64,000 bases of DNA from Streptomyces sp. NRRL F-5630 (GCF_000719475.1 NZ_JOGO01000012.1:1-64000), one strand, 5' to 3'; positions 16,781 through 26,215 are shown, counted from the stretch's first letter. The notes: generated by a model not told the origin, from the sequence alone. Made by a program: numbers and translations.

Positions 16781-17410
16781 TCAATGGCCCCGGGCGACCC
16801 ACTCGTCCAGGTGGGGGGCCTCGGCGCCGATCGTCGTGCTGTCGCCGTGCCCGGTGCGCACCTCGGTCTCGGGCGGCAGACCGAGGAGCTTCCAGCGGAT
16901 CGACTCGATGATGGTCGGGAAGTCGCTGAAGGAGCGCCCCGTTGCCCCGGGCCCGCCCGCGAAGAGCGTGTCCCCGGTGAAGACCGTGCCGAGCGCGGGG
17001 GCGTACAGGCACACCGCGCCGGGCGAGTGGCCCGGCGTGTGCAGCACCGTCAGCTCCGTACCGGCGACACCGAGGACCTGACCGTCCGCCAGCTCGCCGT
17101 CCGGCAGTATCCCCGGGTGCGTGAGCTTCCAGAGCGGCACGTCCTCCGGGTGCAGCAGCACGGAGGCGTCGGTGACCTCGGCGAGTGCCGGGGCCGCGTC
17201 GATGTGGTCGTCGTGCGCGTGGGTGCACACGATCGCGACGACGTGCCGGTCCCCGACCGCGCGGGCGATCGCCTCGGCGTCGTGCGCCGCGTCGATGACG
17301 AGGACCTCGTTCTCGTCGCCGACGAGCCAGACGTTGTTGTCGACGTCCCAGGTGCCACCGTCGAGCGAGAACGTGCCCGAGGTGACGACGTGTTCGATGC
17401 GTACGGCCAT
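16781..17410 (-). CDS. MBL-fold metallo-hydrolase
   Basis: A 209-residue metallo-beta-lactamase-fold protein. The zinc motif is CTHAHDDHIDAAP (H-x-H-x-D-H), followed by a His in LHTPGHSPGAVC, an Asp in VFTGDTLFAGGPG and a final His in RTGHGDST; the set matches glyoxalase II-like enzymes. Its ATG overlaps the stop of the mycothiol dehydrogenase gene by one base (TGATG), so the two are translationally coupled. In actinobacteria this pairing is seen with formaldehyde detoxification, where the hydrolase is thought to open the S-formyl-mycothiol product. The specific substrate is inferred from context. Confidence 0.88.
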   Translation of the reverse strand: MAVRIEHVVTSGTFSLDGGTWDVDNNVWLVGDENEVLVIDAAHDAEAIARAVGDRHVVAIVCTHAHDDHIDAAPALAEVTDASVLLHPEDVPLWKLTHPGILPDGELADGQVLGVAGTELTVLHTPGHSPGAVCLYAPALGTVFTGDTLFAGGPGATGRSFSDFPTIIESIRWKLLGLPPETEVRTGHGDSTTIGAEAPHLDEWVARGH

Positions 17411-18495
17411 CAGAGGATCACCACCGAGCGGAGCACGTCGCCGTCGTGCATCTTCGTGAACGCCTGCTCGACCTGGTCGAGCGCGATCGTCTCCGTGACG
17501 AAGGCGTCGAGGTCGAGGCGGCCCTGGCGGTAGAGGTCGATGAGCATCGGGAAGTCGCGCGAGGGCAGGCAGTCCCCGTACCACGAGGACTTGAGCGCGC
17601 CGCCGCGCCCGAAGACGTCGATGAGCGGCAGGTCGACGCGCATATCGGGGGTCGGGACGCCGACGAGGACGACGGTCCCCGCGAGGTCGCGGGCGTAGAA
17701 CGCCTGCTCGTACGTCTCGGGACGGCCGACCGCCTCGATGACGACGTCGGCGCCGAAGCCACCGGTCAGCTCGCGGATCGCCTCGACCGGGTCGGTCGTG
17801 CGGGAGTTGACGGTGTGGGTCGCGCCGAGCCGGCGGGCCGTCTCCAGCTTGCGGTCCTCGATGTCGACGGCGATGATCTTCGACGCCCCGGCGAGGCGCG
17901 CGCCCATGACCGCCGCGTCGCCCACGCCGCCGCAGCCGATGACGGCGACCGCGTCGCCGCGCGTGACCTCGCCCGTGTTGATGGCCGCGCCGATGCCCGC
18001 CATGACGCCGCAGCCGAGGAGCCCGGCGGCGGCCGGGGACGCCTCGGGATCGACCTTGGTGCACTGCCCGGCCGCGACGAGGGTCTTCTCCGCGAAGGCG
18101 CCGATGCCGAGCGCCGGGGTCAGCTCCGTGCCGTCCTCCAGCGTCATGCGCTGCTTCGCGTTGTGCGTGTTGAAGCAGTACTGCGGCCTGCCGCGCTCGC
18201 AGGCACGGCACTCGCCGCACACCGCACGCCAGTTGAGGATCACGAAGTCACCGGGGGCGACCTCCGTGACGCCCTCGCCGACCGATTCGACGATCCCGGA
18301 CGCCTCGTGGCCGAGCAGGAAGGGGAACTCGTCGTTGACCCCGCCCTCCCGGTAGTGGAGGTCGGTGTGACAGACCCCGCACGCCTGGACGCGTACGACC
18401 GCCTCGCCGGGCCCGGGATCGGGGACGGTGATCGTGGCGATCTCGACCGCGGCCCCCTTCGCCCGCGCGATGACGCCCTGTACCTGCTGTGGCAT
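17410..18495 (-). CDS. mscR: S-(hydroxymethyl)mycothiol dehydrogenase
   Basis: A 361-residue zinc alcohol dehydrogenase of class III type. Catalytic zinc ligands lie in [15 protein letters not shown] and [14 protein letters not shown]; the structural zinc Cys cluster is [15 protein letters not shown] followed by [10 protein letters not shown], typical of the mycothiol enzyme. The Rossmann motif is [20 protein letters not shown] and the cofactor Asp follows in [10 protein letters not shown]. The enzyme oxidises the adduct of formaldehyde and mycothiol with NAD+ and also acts as an S-nitrosomycothiol reductase. It forms a coupled operon with the metallo-hydrolase and is divergent from the nucleotidyltransferase gene. 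Confidence 0.93.
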   Translation of the reverse strand: MPQQVQGVIARAKGAAVEIATITVPDPGPGEAVVRVQACGVCHTDLHYREGGVNDEFPFLLGHEASGIVESVGEGVTEVAPGDFVILNWRAVCGECRACERGRPQYCFNTHNAKQRMTLEDGTELTPALGIGAFAEKTLVAAGQCTKVDPEASPAAAGLLGCGVMAGIGAAINTGEVTRGDAVAVIGCGGVGDAAVMGARLAGASKIIAVDIEDRKLETARRLGATHTVNSRTTDPVEAIRELTGGFGADVVIEAVGRPETYEQAFYARDLAGTVVLVGVPTPDMRVDLPLIDVFGRGGALKSSWYGDCLPSRDFPMLIDLYRQGRLDLDAFVTETIALDQVEQAFTKMHDGDVLRSVVIL

Positions 18496-18673
18496 GAATG
18501 CCGCCTCTCTCGTTCTGACCTGTCCGACCCGCTCGGTGCCCGCATGGAATGCGGAAGGTCCGCCGACACGGGCGATTCTCCCCCAGCACCGCCTGCCCAC
18601 CGCCGAGGGGGAGACTCCCGGCGGGTCCGCGCCGCGCCCACTACCCTGTGGATTTCCACCGGAGGGGGGCGCT

Positions 18674-19729
18674 GTGCGCGTCGGTACGGCAAGGGAAGCG
18701 GCCCACGACTGGGTGACACGGCACGGGCGCGCGCTCCCGGGCTTCACCGGGGCGTACTTCAGCGGCTCGACGGTGGGACTCGACGCGGCGGCCGAGCTCT
18801 CGCCGTACGCGGACGTCGACCTCGTCGTCGTGCTCGACACGCCCCGGCCGCCGCCGAAGCCGGGCAAGTTCCGGCACGCGGGGGCCCTCCTGGAGGTCAC
18901 GTACGAGCCGTGGGCGGCGCTCGCCTCGGCACACACGGTGCTCGGCGACTACCACCTGGCGCCGCCCCTGGCCCGTACGGACACCCTGATCGCCGACCCC
19001 GAGGGGCGCCTCGCGGCGGTGGCCGCCGACGTCGCGCGCGGCTTCGCCCGCCCGGAGCACGTCCTGCGCCGCTGCGGGCACGCGGCGGGCCGGGTACGGA
19101 ACGGACTCGCGGCGATCCCCGCGGACGCGCCCTGGCACCAGCAGGTCACGGCCTGGCTCTTCCCCACCGGGGTCACCACGCACGTCCTGCTCGTCGCCGC
19201 GCTGCGCAACCCGACGATCCGGCTGCGGTACCCGGCCGTCCGCGACATCCTCGTCCCCGGATCCGACGAGGGGCTGTACGAGGATCTGCTCGGCGCGCTC
19301 GGCTGCGCCCACCTCAACCGGGACCACGTCACCGGTCACCTCGCCGTGCTCACGGAGACGTTCGACGCGACATCGGACGTTCCCGTGCGCACACCGTTCC
19401 CCTACGCGGCCGACCTGCGGCCCGAGGCGCGGCCCGTCGCGGTGGAGGGCAGCGCGGATCTCGTGGCACGGGGGCTGCACCGCGAGGCGGTGTTCTGGAT
19501 CGTCGCGACGCTCGCGCGCTGCCACACCGTCCTCGCCGCCGACGCCCCGGCGACCCACCGCCGCCTGGAGCCCGGCTTCCGTGGCGTCCTCGCCGACCTC
19601 GGCCTGCGCACGTACACGGACCTGCGGGCACGCGGGGAGCGGACGGCCGCCGTCCTGCTGCCGCGCGTCGAGGAAGCGGCTGCCCGGCTCGTGCGCGAGC
19701 GGGCCCTGCTGCCCCGTACCGGCACGTGA
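18674..19729 (+). CDS. Nucleotidyltransferase-domain protein
   Basis: A 351-residue protein starting at GTG 18674 after a GGAGG about eight bases upstream. The N-terminal polymerase-beta superfamily motif is visible: [20 protein letters not shown] then DLVVVLD (Gly-Ser followed by the Asp-x-Asp metal pair), as in minimal nucleotidyltransferases and aminoglycoside adenylyltransferases. The rest is mainly helical with no recognised domain. No antitoxin-like HEPN partner adjoins it. It could adenylylate a small molecule or a protein; the substrate is unknown. It stands alone between mscR and a small unrelated reading frame. Confidence 0.75.
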   Translation: MRVGTAREAAHDWVTRHGRALPGFTGAYFSGSTVGLDAAAELSPYADVDLVVVLDTPRPPPKPGKFRHAGALLEVTYEPWAALASAHTVLGDYHLAPPLARTDTLIADPEGRLAAVAADVARGFARPEHVLRRCGHAAGRVRNGLAAIPADAPWHQQVTAWLFPTGVTTHVLLVAALRNPTIRLRYPAVRDILVPGSDEGLYEDLLGALGCAHLNRDHVTGHLAVLTETFDATSDVPVRTPFPYAADLRPEARPVAVEGSADLVARGLHREAVFWIVATLARCHTVLAADAPATHRRLEPGFRGVLADLGLRTYTDLRARGERTAAVLLPRVEEAAARLVRERALLPRTGT

Positions 19730-19937
19730 GGTGCGGCTGCCCACCCCCTCACTCGTCGGACGGAGCGTGCCACGCCCGCTGCCGATACGTCCGTAGTCCG
19801 CCCTCAGCGCCGGGGAGCGGACCTCCCCCCACGCGAAGCCGCCCTCACTCCCCTCCGGGACTCTTCGCTGGTTCTTCCGGGTCGCCGCCCCGCTCGGCGC
19901 GTTTCGGGGGGCGGGGAGGGAACGGGGCGAGGACACT

Positions 19938-20135
19938 GTGGCGATGAGCCACGACGAACGGGACAGGGACCGTCTGGAGCGGCGCGAGGCGGAGACGCTC
20001 GGGGCCGCCCTCGCGGCGGAGCGGCACAGGGCGCGCAGGGCGCTCGCGGCGCGGGCCAGGGACGCCGACGACCTGGCCCGGCTGCTGGACGCCCTGGGCC
20101 TGCGGCCCGGGGAGGGACGGCGGGAGCCGGAGTGA
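19938..20135 (+). CDS. Small charged, possibly coiled-coil protein
   Basis: A 65-residue frame (GTG 19938, or ATG 19944 with GAGGA ten bases upstream). It is almost entirely one Arg/Glu/Ala-rich helix (RDRLERREAETLGAALAAE, then RALAARARDADDLARLLDAL). No family is recognised. Third-position GC is high and consistent with coding, but so short a frame could be chance. Confidence 0.4.
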   Translation: MAMSHDERDRDRLERREAETLGAALAAERHRARRALAARARDADDLARLLDALGLRPGEGRREPE

Positions 20136-20215
20136 GGGGGCCCGCGAGGTGACGGGCGAGCGCGGGAGGCCGGACCGCTCACCTCGCGGACGCCCGGTCC
20201 CCTCGGGCATCCGCT

Positions 20216-21094
20216 TCAGGAACGGCCTCCGGGCTGCCCGGCGAAGTACGTCGCGATCATGTCCTCGCCGCCGTGGCCCTCGTCGCGCGCGCGGGCGAAG
20301 CGGGCCGCCGTGGCGTCGAGGAGGTCGAGGCGGGCGCCGCTCGGCCGGGTGGCCTCCAGGATGAGACGGGTGTCCTTCAAGGCGGTCGAGAGCGCGAAGC
20401 TGGGGGCGAGTTCGCCCTTCAGGAGCGCGTCCGCCTTCATCTGGAGGTACGCGCTGTCGAGCGCCCCGCCCGTGACCGTGTCGAGGAAGAGCCGCGGGTC
20501 CACGCCGAGCGCGTCGGCCACGTTGAGGGACTCGGCGACGGAGCCGACGAGGTTGAGGAGCCAGGAGTTCACGACCAGCTTGAGGCGGGTCGCCTCGCCC
20601 GGCTCGCTCCCCGCCCACACCGTGCGCTGCCCGATCGCGTCGAGTACGGGCGTGACGGCGGGACGTGCCGCCTCGTCACCCGAGACGAGGACGATCAGCT
20701 TGCCCTGCTCGGCGGGTTCCTTCGTACCCGAGACGGGGCTGTCGAGGTAGACGACGCCGTGCGCCGCGGCCTTCTCGGCGAGCGTCGCCGTGGCCGCGAG
20801 GCCCACCGTGGACGCCTGGAGCCAGGGCTGCCCCTCGCGCAGCCCTTCCGCGGCCTGCTCCATGACGGAGGCGACCGCCGTGCCGTCGTTGAGGACCGTC
20901 AGGACGACGTCGGCGCCGCGTACGGCGGCGGCCGGATCGGAGGCGAGTTCCGCCCCGTCGGCGACGAGCGGGCGCGCCTTGTCCGCGCTGCGGTTCCACA
21001 CGCGCACGGAGAGGCCCGCGCGGAGCAGGCTGCGCGCCATTCCCGCGCCCATGATGCCGGTGCCGAGGACGGCGATGAGGGGTGAATCGGACAT
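20216..21094 (-). CDS. NAD(P)-dependent beta-hydroxyacid dehydrogenase (3-hydroxyisobutyrate dehydrogenase-like)
   Basis: A 292-residue protein; ATG 21094 has GGGAGGA six bases upstream. The N-terminal Rossmann domain carries IAVLGTGIMGAGMARSLLRA and WNRSADKA; the Arg after the Asn suggests NADP preference. The substrate-binding signature is YLDSPVSGTKEPAEQGKL, and the catalytic Lys lies in RLKLVVNSWLLNLVGSVAES. The C-terminal helical domain is complete. Family members oxidise 3-hydroxyisobutyrate, tartronate semialdehyde, or act as imine or succinic-semialdehyde reductases. The substrate here is not determined. No linked catabolic genes. Confidence 0.88.
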   Translation of the reverse strand: MSDSPLIAVLGTGIMGAGMARSLLRAGLSVRVWNRSADKARPLVADGAELASDPAAAVRGADVVLTVLNDGTAVASVMEQAAEGLREGQPWLQASTVGLAATATLAEKAAAHGVVYLDSPVSGTKEPAEQGKLIVLVSGDEAARPAVTPVLDAIGQRTVWAGSEPGEATRLKLVVNSWLLNLVGSVAESLNVADALGVDPRLFLDTVTGGALDSAYLQMKADALLKGELAPSFALSTALKDTRLILEATRPSGARLDLLDATAARFARARDEGHGGEDMIATYFAGQPGGRS

Positions 21095-21371
21095 GAGGGT
21101 TCCTCCCTGACTCGGAGTACGGCCCGTGGGGCGGGCGCGTGGCGGTGGACGGTGGTGCGGGTGCGCGGTGCGGGCCGGTCCGTCCGGTGGCTGCCGTCCC
21201 CGCAGCCCCCACCCTGGCACCACGCCGCCCGTTCCGCCCCGCCGGACGGGTGCCGGGAGTGGCGGCACCGGCCCGTGCGACACCTCATCAGACGGCGTTG
21301 TCAGTGGGGTGGTGCACGCTGGGGGCAGGCGTGCGGCACGGGGCCGGCGCCGTGAGGACGGGGAGCGTGCG

Positions 21372-21593
21372 GTGACGGTACGGGACAGGACGGACGAGCG
21401 CCGGGCGCGGGCGGCGCGGGCCTGCCTGCGGCTGCGGCAGGCGACGCGGGCGGTCCTCGCCGATCCGCGCACGGCGCCCGCGGCGGCGGTGCTGCTCGCG
21501 GGCCCCATGGCGGAGGCGGACGCGGCGCTGCGGGCCGCCGGGCTCGCGGGGAACGAGGCGGAGCTGTGCGCGCTGCTCGGGGTGCGGGTGTGA
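21372..21593 (+). CDS. Small protein translationally coupled to tag
   Basis: A 73-residue, Ala/Arg-rich helical protein starting at GTG 21372. Its last four bases overlap the GTG start of the 3-methyladenine glycosylase gene, a typical coupling signal and the best argument that it is real. No family is recognised and it has no Cys, His cluster or membrane segment. A helper or regulatory role towards the glycosylase is possible but unproven. Confidence 0.55.
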   Translation: MTVRDRTDERRARAARACLRLRQATRAVLADPRTAPAAAVLLAGPMAEADAALRAAGLAGNEAELCALLGVRV

Positions 21594-22168
21594 GCGCGGT
21601 GCGGCGCTGTGCCTGGGCGGAGGGCACGTCGGAGGCGATGACGGAGTACCACGACCGCGAGTGGGGCCGCCCGGCGCACGACGACGGCTATCTCTTCGAG
21701 ATGCTGGTCCTGGAGGGCGCGCAGGCCGGGCTCTCCTGGTCGACGGTGCTGGCCAAGCGGGAGAACTACCGGCGGCTGCTCGACGGCTTCGACGTCAAGG
21801 CGGTCGCGGAGTACGGGCCCGGGAAGCTGGAGGCGCTGCTCGGGGACGCCGGGATCGTGCGGCACCGGCTCAAAGTGGCCTCGCTGCCACGCAACGCGCT
21901 GGCGTTCCTCGCCGTGGCCGAGGAGTTCGGTTCCTTCGACGCGTATCTGTGGTCGTGGGTGGACGGGCGGCCCGTGGTGCGGCACCGGGCGCGCGGTGCG
22001 CGGCCACCGGCCCGTACGGAGCTGTCGGACCGGCTCGCGAAGGACCTCAAGAAGCGGGGCTTCTCCTTCGTCGGGACGACGATCACGTACGCGTTCCTCC
22101 AGGCGACCGGCGTCGTGGACGACCATGCGGGCGACTGCTTCGTCGTCAGGGAGCCGAGCGGGGGCTGA
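21590..22168 (+). CDS. tag: DNA-3-methyladenine glycosylase I
   Basis: A 192-residue protein. The TagI hallmarks are present: RRCAWAEGTSEAMTEYHDRE then WGRPAHDDGYLFEML, the substrate-pocket segment LEGAQAGLSWSTVLAKRENY, and near the C-terminus FSFVGTTITYAFLQATGVVD with DDHAGDC. The zinc snap is formed by the N-terminal Cys/His and the C-terminal His/Cys. The enzyme excises 3-methyladenine from alkylated DNA, starting base-excision repair. It overlaps the upstream small gene by four bases. Confidence 0.93.
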   Translation: MSAVRRCAWAEGTSEAMTEYHDREWGRPAHDDGYLFEMLVLEGAQAGLSWSTVLAKRENYRRLLDGFDVKAVAEYGPGKLEALLGDAGIVRHRLKVASLPRNALAFLAVAEEFGSFDAYLWSWVDGRPVVRHRARGARPPARTELSDRLAKDLKKRGFSFVGTTITYAFLQATGVVDDHAGDCFVVREPSGG

Positions 22169-22215
22169 GAGGCGGGCCGGTCCCGGACGGCTTCCCCCGG
22201 GCCGCCGTACCGGGG

Positions 22216-22269
22216 CCGGCGGTTCGCGCCGGGCAGGGCAGTCCGGCGGTCCGCGCCGGGCACGGCGGT
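22216..22269. repeat. 27-bp imperfect tandem repeat upstream of the MFS gene
   Basis: Two adjacent 27-base units (22216-22242 and 22243-22269) differ at three positions. Further degenerate copies of the same GC-rich motif are seen on both sides. They lie in the 300-base gap between tag and the transporter gene, and may be slippage products with no regulatory role. The rest of that gap contains no gene. Confidence 0.7.
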
Positions 22270-22470
22270 CCGGGGGGAGCCGTCCGGGCTCCCCCTCGAC
22301 ACACCACCAACTCGGCAGCCCGGCAAGGCAGTTGTCACCTCGATTCCTGAAGAGGGAGCGTCGTCGGCACCTCCGTCGAGGCGTCCCCTCCCCGTACGGC
22401 CCCACTCCGCTCGCCGCCACCGAAAGGCGCGCTTAACGTGACATTTCGGAGCGTCGAAGGGCTGAAGACC

Positions 22471-24039
22471 ATGAAGCACCGATCCGAGGGCCCGGCCGAC
22501 CAGGGTGGCGGGGGCGCGGGCGGAGGGCAGGGCGCGAGGCCCGGCGGGCCGCGGCCCGGCGGGCGGCGGGCGCAGCGCGAGGCGCGGCACGAGACCGTCA
22601 GGAACAGGGCGCAGGCGCACCGCTGGTGGGTGCTCGCGGTCATCGCGACCGCTCAGCTCATGGTGGTCCTGGACGCGACCATCGTGAACATCGCGCTGCC
22701 GTCCGCGCAGAAGGACCTCGGGTTCAGCAACGCCAACCGGCAGTGGATCATCACGGCCTACGCCCTCGCCTTCGGCTCCCTGCTCCTGCTCGGCGGGCGG
22801 TTCGCGGACCTCATCGGGCGCAAGATCGTCTTCCTGACGGGGCTCATCGGCTTCGCCGCGGCCTCGGGCGTGGGCGGGGCCGCGCAGAGCTTCGAGATGC
22901 TGGTGGTCGCCCGTGCCGCGCAGGGCGTTTTCGGGGCGATGCTCGCGCCCGCCGCGCTCTCGCTGCTGACCACGACGTTCACCGACGCGAAGGAACGCGC
23001 GAAGGCGTTCGGGATCTACGGCGCCGTCGCGGGCGCGGGCGGCGCGGTGGGGTTGCTCCTCGGGGGCGTCCTCACCGAGTACCTGGACTGGCGCTGGTGC
23101 CTGTACGTGAACCTCCTCTTCGCGGTGCTCGCGATCGTGGGCGCGGCACGGCTGATCTCGGGCGGGCGCCCCGCGGAGCAGCCCGGGCTCGACCTGCCGG
23201 GCGCCGTGCTCGCGACCGGCGGCCTCTTCTGCATCGTGTACGGCTTCTCGAACGCGGAGCGGCACCACTGGGGCTCGCCCCAGACGTGGGGTTTCCTCGT
23301 GGGCGGCGTCGTCCTGCTCCTGCTGTTCGTCCTGCGGGAGCGGCGCACCGCGCACCCGCTGCTGCCGCTGCGCGTGGTGCTGCACCGTCAGCGCGGCGCC
23401 TCGTACCTGGCGATCTTCCTGGCGGGCGCGGGCCTCTTCGGGGTGTTCCTCTTCCTGACGTACTACTTGCAGCAGATCCTCGGCTACTCGCCCATCAAGA
23501 CGGGGCTCGCCTTCCTCCCGATGGTCGGCGTGATGATCGTGATGTCCGTCGTGGTGACGAACGCGGTGCTGCCGCGCACGGGGCCGAAGCCGCTCGTGCC
23601 GCCGGGGATGCTCTTCGCCGCCGGGGGCATGGCGTGGCTCACGGGGCTGGACCTGCACAGTTCCTACGCGGCGCACATCCTGGCCCCGCTGCTGCTCACC
23701 GGTTTCGGCGTGGGCCTCATCTTCGCCCCCTCGTTCAACATGGCGACGGCGGGCGTGCGCCCGCAGGACGCCGGGGTCGCCTCCGCGATGGTCAACACGT
23801 GCCAGCAGGTGGGCGGCTCGGTGGGGACCTCGCTGCTCAACACGCTCGCGACGACGGCGGCGACGAACTACGTGGTGGGCAAACGGCCCACGAAGCTCGT
23901 GCTCGCGCAGGCGCAGTTGCACAGCTTCACGGTCGCCTTCTGGTGGTCGTCGGCGATCTTCGCGCTCGGCGTGGTCCTGACGGGGCTGATCTACCGCTGG
24001 GGCCGCCCGGCGACGGGTGACCAGTCGATCGCCACCTGA
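22471..24039 (+). CDS. MFS drug exporter of the DHA2 (EmrB/QacA) family
   Basis: A 522-residue protein from ATG 22471 (GAAGG ten bases upstream; a GTG at 22438 would add 11 residues). After about 50 disordered Gly/Arg-rich residues come 14 membrane segments. Family motifs are VLDATIVNIALPS (motif D1), then RFADLIGRKIVFLTG (motif A) and the proline/glycine-rich motif C region GAVAGAGGAVGLLLGGVL. The late QVGGSVGTSLLNTLAT segment is also typical. DHA2 transporters export drugs or secondary metabolites using the proton gradient. No TetR or MarR regulator adjoins it, which is unusual for this family. Confidence 0.92.
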   Translation: MKHRSEGPADQGGGGAGGGQGARPGGPRPGGRRAQREARHETVRNRAQAHRWWVLAVIATAQLMVVLDATIVNIALPSAQKDLGFSNANRQWIITAYALAFGSLLLLGGRFADLIGRKIVFLTGLIGFAAASGVGGAAQSFEMLVVARAAQGVFGAMLAPAALSLLTTTFTDAKERAKAFGIYGAVAGAGGAVGLLLGGVLTEYLDWRWCLYVNLLFAVLAIVGAARLISGGRPAEQPGLDLPGAVLATGGLFCIVYGFSNAERHHWGSPQTWGFLVGGVVLLLLFVLRERRTAHPLLPLRVVLHRQRGASYLAIFLAGAGLFGVFLFLTYYLQQILGYSPIKTGLAFLPMVGVMIVMSVVVTNAVLPRTGPKPLVPPGMLFAAGGMAWLTGLDLHSSYAAHILAPLLLTGFGVGLIFAPSFNMATAGVRPQDAGVASAMVNTCQQVGGSVGTSLLNTLATTAATNYVVGKRPTKLVLAQAQLHSFTVAFWWSSAIFALGVVLTGLIYRWGRPATGDQSIAT

Positions 24040-24052
24040 GGCGTCGTACGGG

Positions 24053-24148
24053 GTGCGGGGCCGTCGGCGACACGGGCCGGGCGGGCGCGGGGCCGTCGGC
24101 AACACGCACCTGGCGGGTACGGGGCCACCGGCGAGACGCGCCGCGCGG
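24053..24148. repeat. Three imperfect tandem repeats of about 31 bp downstream of the MFS gene
   Basis: Units start near 24055, 24084 and 24117. Each contains a CGGGGCC core, then CGGCGA or CGGCAA, and ends in GGCGG or GCGCGG. They fill the gap between the convergent MFS and YciI-like genes. Their GC-rich complementarity could help termination. Confidence 0.65.
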
Positions 24149-24181
24149 CCCCGTTCCGCGCTACCGGCGGGGAGATGCCGC

Positions 24182-24484
24182 TCAGGCCCCGAAGCTCTCC
24201 GCGAGCGGCCCGACGGCCGCCTTCCACTCGTGCACGGTGACGTTCTCGACGAGGCCCTGGAGCCGGAAGGGGTCCTGCTCGGTGTGGGCGAGGGCCTCCT
24301 CGGCGGAGCCGGCGCGGAAGATGAGCAGTCCGCCCTCGCCCGCCGGGTTGCTGAGCGGGCCCGAGACGAGGATGAGGCCGCGGTCGGCCAGCTCGCTCAG
24401 GAAGGCGCGGTGGGCGGGGCGGTGGGTGTCGCGGGGGGCCTCGCTGCCCGCGGGGTAGGCGTAGACGACGGCGAAGAGTGCCAT
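24182..24484 (-). CDS. YciI-like protein
   Basis: A 100-residue single-domain protein. Motifs of the YCII-related family are present: the conserved His-Arg pairs in PRDTHRPAHRAFLSELADRG, then LILVSGPLSNPAGEGGLLIF, and the conserved DPF in TEQDPFRLQGLVENV. Members have a ferredoxin-like fold with a His-Asp pair. They serve as small-molecule isomerases, hydrolases or dehalogenases, or have no known role. It is isolated, 289 bases away from the methyltransferase gene on the same strand; I see no gene in that gap. Confidence 0.88.
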   Translation of the reverse strand: MALFAVVYAYPAGSEAPRDTHRPAHRAFLSELADRGLILVSGPLSNPAGEGGLLIFRAGSAEEALAHTEQDPFRLQGLVENVTVHEWKAAVGPLAESFGA

Positions 24485-24773
24485 CCGGGCACGTCCTTTC
24501 GGGTTCGGGTGCGCCGGGCGGCGGCCGGCGCCTCGCGGCGGTGATGCCGCGTCATGATTTCAGCCCCGCGCGCACGCCGGACGCGCGGGGCGACCACCGG
24601 GACGGGGCGGCGCGGGGCACCCGGCGGGGGCGGGCCGGGCACGCGGGCGGTCCCGGCCGAGGAAGCGCTGGTCCTCCTCGCGCTCCCGCCACCTCGCGCC
24701 CGGCTTACCGCCGTCGGGCCCCGGGCCCTCCGGGGACGGACCCGTGCCCGTCTCACCCGAACGGGGGTACCGC

Positions 24774-25502
24774 TCAGACCCGGCGCAGTGCCACGAAGCG
24801 GCGGCCTCCGGCCTCCCACTCCCCCGCGCCCGTCCACGCGCCCGTGTCCTCCGCGTGGCGCAGGAGCGCGCCGCTGCCGAGGCGGGCCCAGGGGAAGGGG
24901 CTGCCGTGGGCGCGGCGGCCGTCGCCGACGCGGACGCTGAGGCGTTCGTCGAGTGCGTGGGCCGCCGTCTCGGCGAGCAGGACGCCGCCCGGGCGGACGA
25001 GTTCGGCGGTGCGGCGCAGGAGCCGGGGCGGGTCGCCCCCGATGCCGATGTTGCCGTCCAGGAGGAGCGCCGTGTGCCAGGTGCCGGTGTCGGGCAGCGG
25101 CGCGAAGACGGAGCGGCACAGCGCCCCGCCGCCCGTGCGCACGGCGCGGGCGACGGCGTGCGGGTTCGAGTCGATGCCGAGCGCGGTGAGGCGGCGCTCG
25201 GCGAGCGCGGCGAGGAAGCGCCCGGGGCCGCAGCCGATGTCGAGGACGGTGCCGCGGCAGCGGTCGATGACGGTGCGGTCGGCCGCGTCGGGGGCGGCGC
25301 ACCAGCGCTCGATGTCGAGCGGGTGCCGGGTGCCGTCCTCGCGGTGCAGGTAGAGCGGGCCGCGCCCGGTGCGCAGCGCCGCGCTCCAGGGGTCGCAGCG
25401 GCTCCAGGCGTGCTCCTCGTGCGTGTCGTGCCCCTCCGGCGCGGCGGGTTCCGCAGCGGCGGGCCCGGGGCGGGAGTGCGGGACGCGGGGCGGGGCGCTC
25501 AT
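24774..25502 (-). CDS. SAM-dependent methyltransferase
   Basis: A 242-residue class I methyltransferase. The N-terminus (about 1-80) is disordered, then aromatic- and His-rich (PLYLHREDGTRHPLDIERWC). Motif I is TVLDIGCGPGRFLAALAER and the acidic residue after beta-2 is in LGIDSNPHAV. A later LRRTAELVRPGGVLLAETAA matches motifs III-IV. Its ATG overlaps the DUF2064 stop by four bases, so it is the last gene of the set DUF2064-GT2-epimerase and probably methylates the same glycan or lipid product. The substrate is unknown. Confidence 0.85.
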   Translation of the reverse strand: MSAPPRVPHSRPGPAAAEPAAPEGHDTHEEHAWSRCDPWSAALRTGRGPLYLHREDGTRHPLDIERWCAAPDAADRTVIDRCRGTVLDIGCGPGRFLAALAERRLTALGIDSNPHAVARAVRTGGGALCRSVFAPLPDTGTWHTALLLDGNIGIGGDPPRLLRRTAELVRPGGVLLAETAAHALDERLSVRVGDGRRAHGSPFPWARLGSGALLRHAEDTGAWTGAGEWEAGGRRFVALRRV

Positions 25503-26215
25503 GGGTGGCTCCCCGTGGTCGTACAGGAGGTCAGCAGGCCGTGGGGCAGGGCGGCGACGGCCGCGGCGAAGCGGGAGTGCGGGGCGAGGGCGGCGACGCG
25601 CAGGGCGTCGGGGGCGGTGTCGACGTCGGTGAGGGTGGGGAGGGTGCCGGTGCGCAGTCCGGCGGCGCGCAGGCGCTCGTGCTGGAGGGCGCCGGTGTCG
25701 GGGCGTGACATGGGGACGCCGCGCAGGAGGGCGGCGCGCGGGACGGGGAGCGCGGTGGCGGCGGCGAGCCCGAGCGCCCAGAAGCCGCCGTCGCTCGCGG
25801 GACCGAGCCACGCCTCGTGGTGCGCGAAGGCGTGCGGGGCGAGGACCGGGGCGAGCACGGCGGCGTCGATCTGGGGGGTGTCCATGCCGAGCAGGAGCAC
25901 GGGCCCCTCGCACGCGTCGAAGACGGCGGCGAGGCGGACGTCGAGCGCGCCGGGCACCTGCGGGATCACCTCGAAGCCGGGCGGGAGCCACGGCCCCGGC
26001 CGGCCGTCGAGGGCGAGGACGCGGCGGCGCGCCGGCAGCGCGGCGAGCGTCGCGAGGGTGTCGTGCAGCGCGGCGCGCGCGAGACCGGCGGCCTGGGACG
26101 GCGTGCAGGGCGGGCACAGCCGGGTCTTGACACGTCCCGCCAGCGGCTCCTTCGCGATGACGGCGAGCGTGAGGCCCGCGGGGACGGGGCGGGCGGCGGG
26201 TACCGGGGCGTTCAC
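25499..26215 (-). CDS. DUF2064 (TIGR04282-like) glycosyltransferase-fold protein
   Basis: A 238-residue protein starting at GTG 26215, overlapping the GT2 stop by four bases. It has the conserved LAVIAKEPLAGRVKTRLCPP signature, which resembles the nucleotide-binding loop of nucleotidyltransferases. The mid-section VLLLGMDTPQIDAAVLAPVL (GxDxP) and the LGPASDGGFWALGL loop follow. DUF2064 proteins have the GT-A fold and usually accompany GT2 enzymes in the same order as here. Whether it activates sugars or transfers them is not established. Confidence 0.85.
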   Translation of the reverse strand: MNAPVPAARPVPAGLTLAVIAKEPLAGRVKTRLCPPCTPSQAAGLARAALHDTLATLAALPARRRVLALDGRPGPWLPPGFEVIPQVPGALDVRLAAVFDACEGPVLLLGMDTPQIDAAVLAPVLAPHAFAHHEAWLGPASDGGFWALGLAAATALPVPRAALLRGVPMSRPDTGALQHERLRAAGLRTGTLPTLTDVDTAPDALRVAALAPHSRFAAAVAALPHGLLTSCTTTGSHP

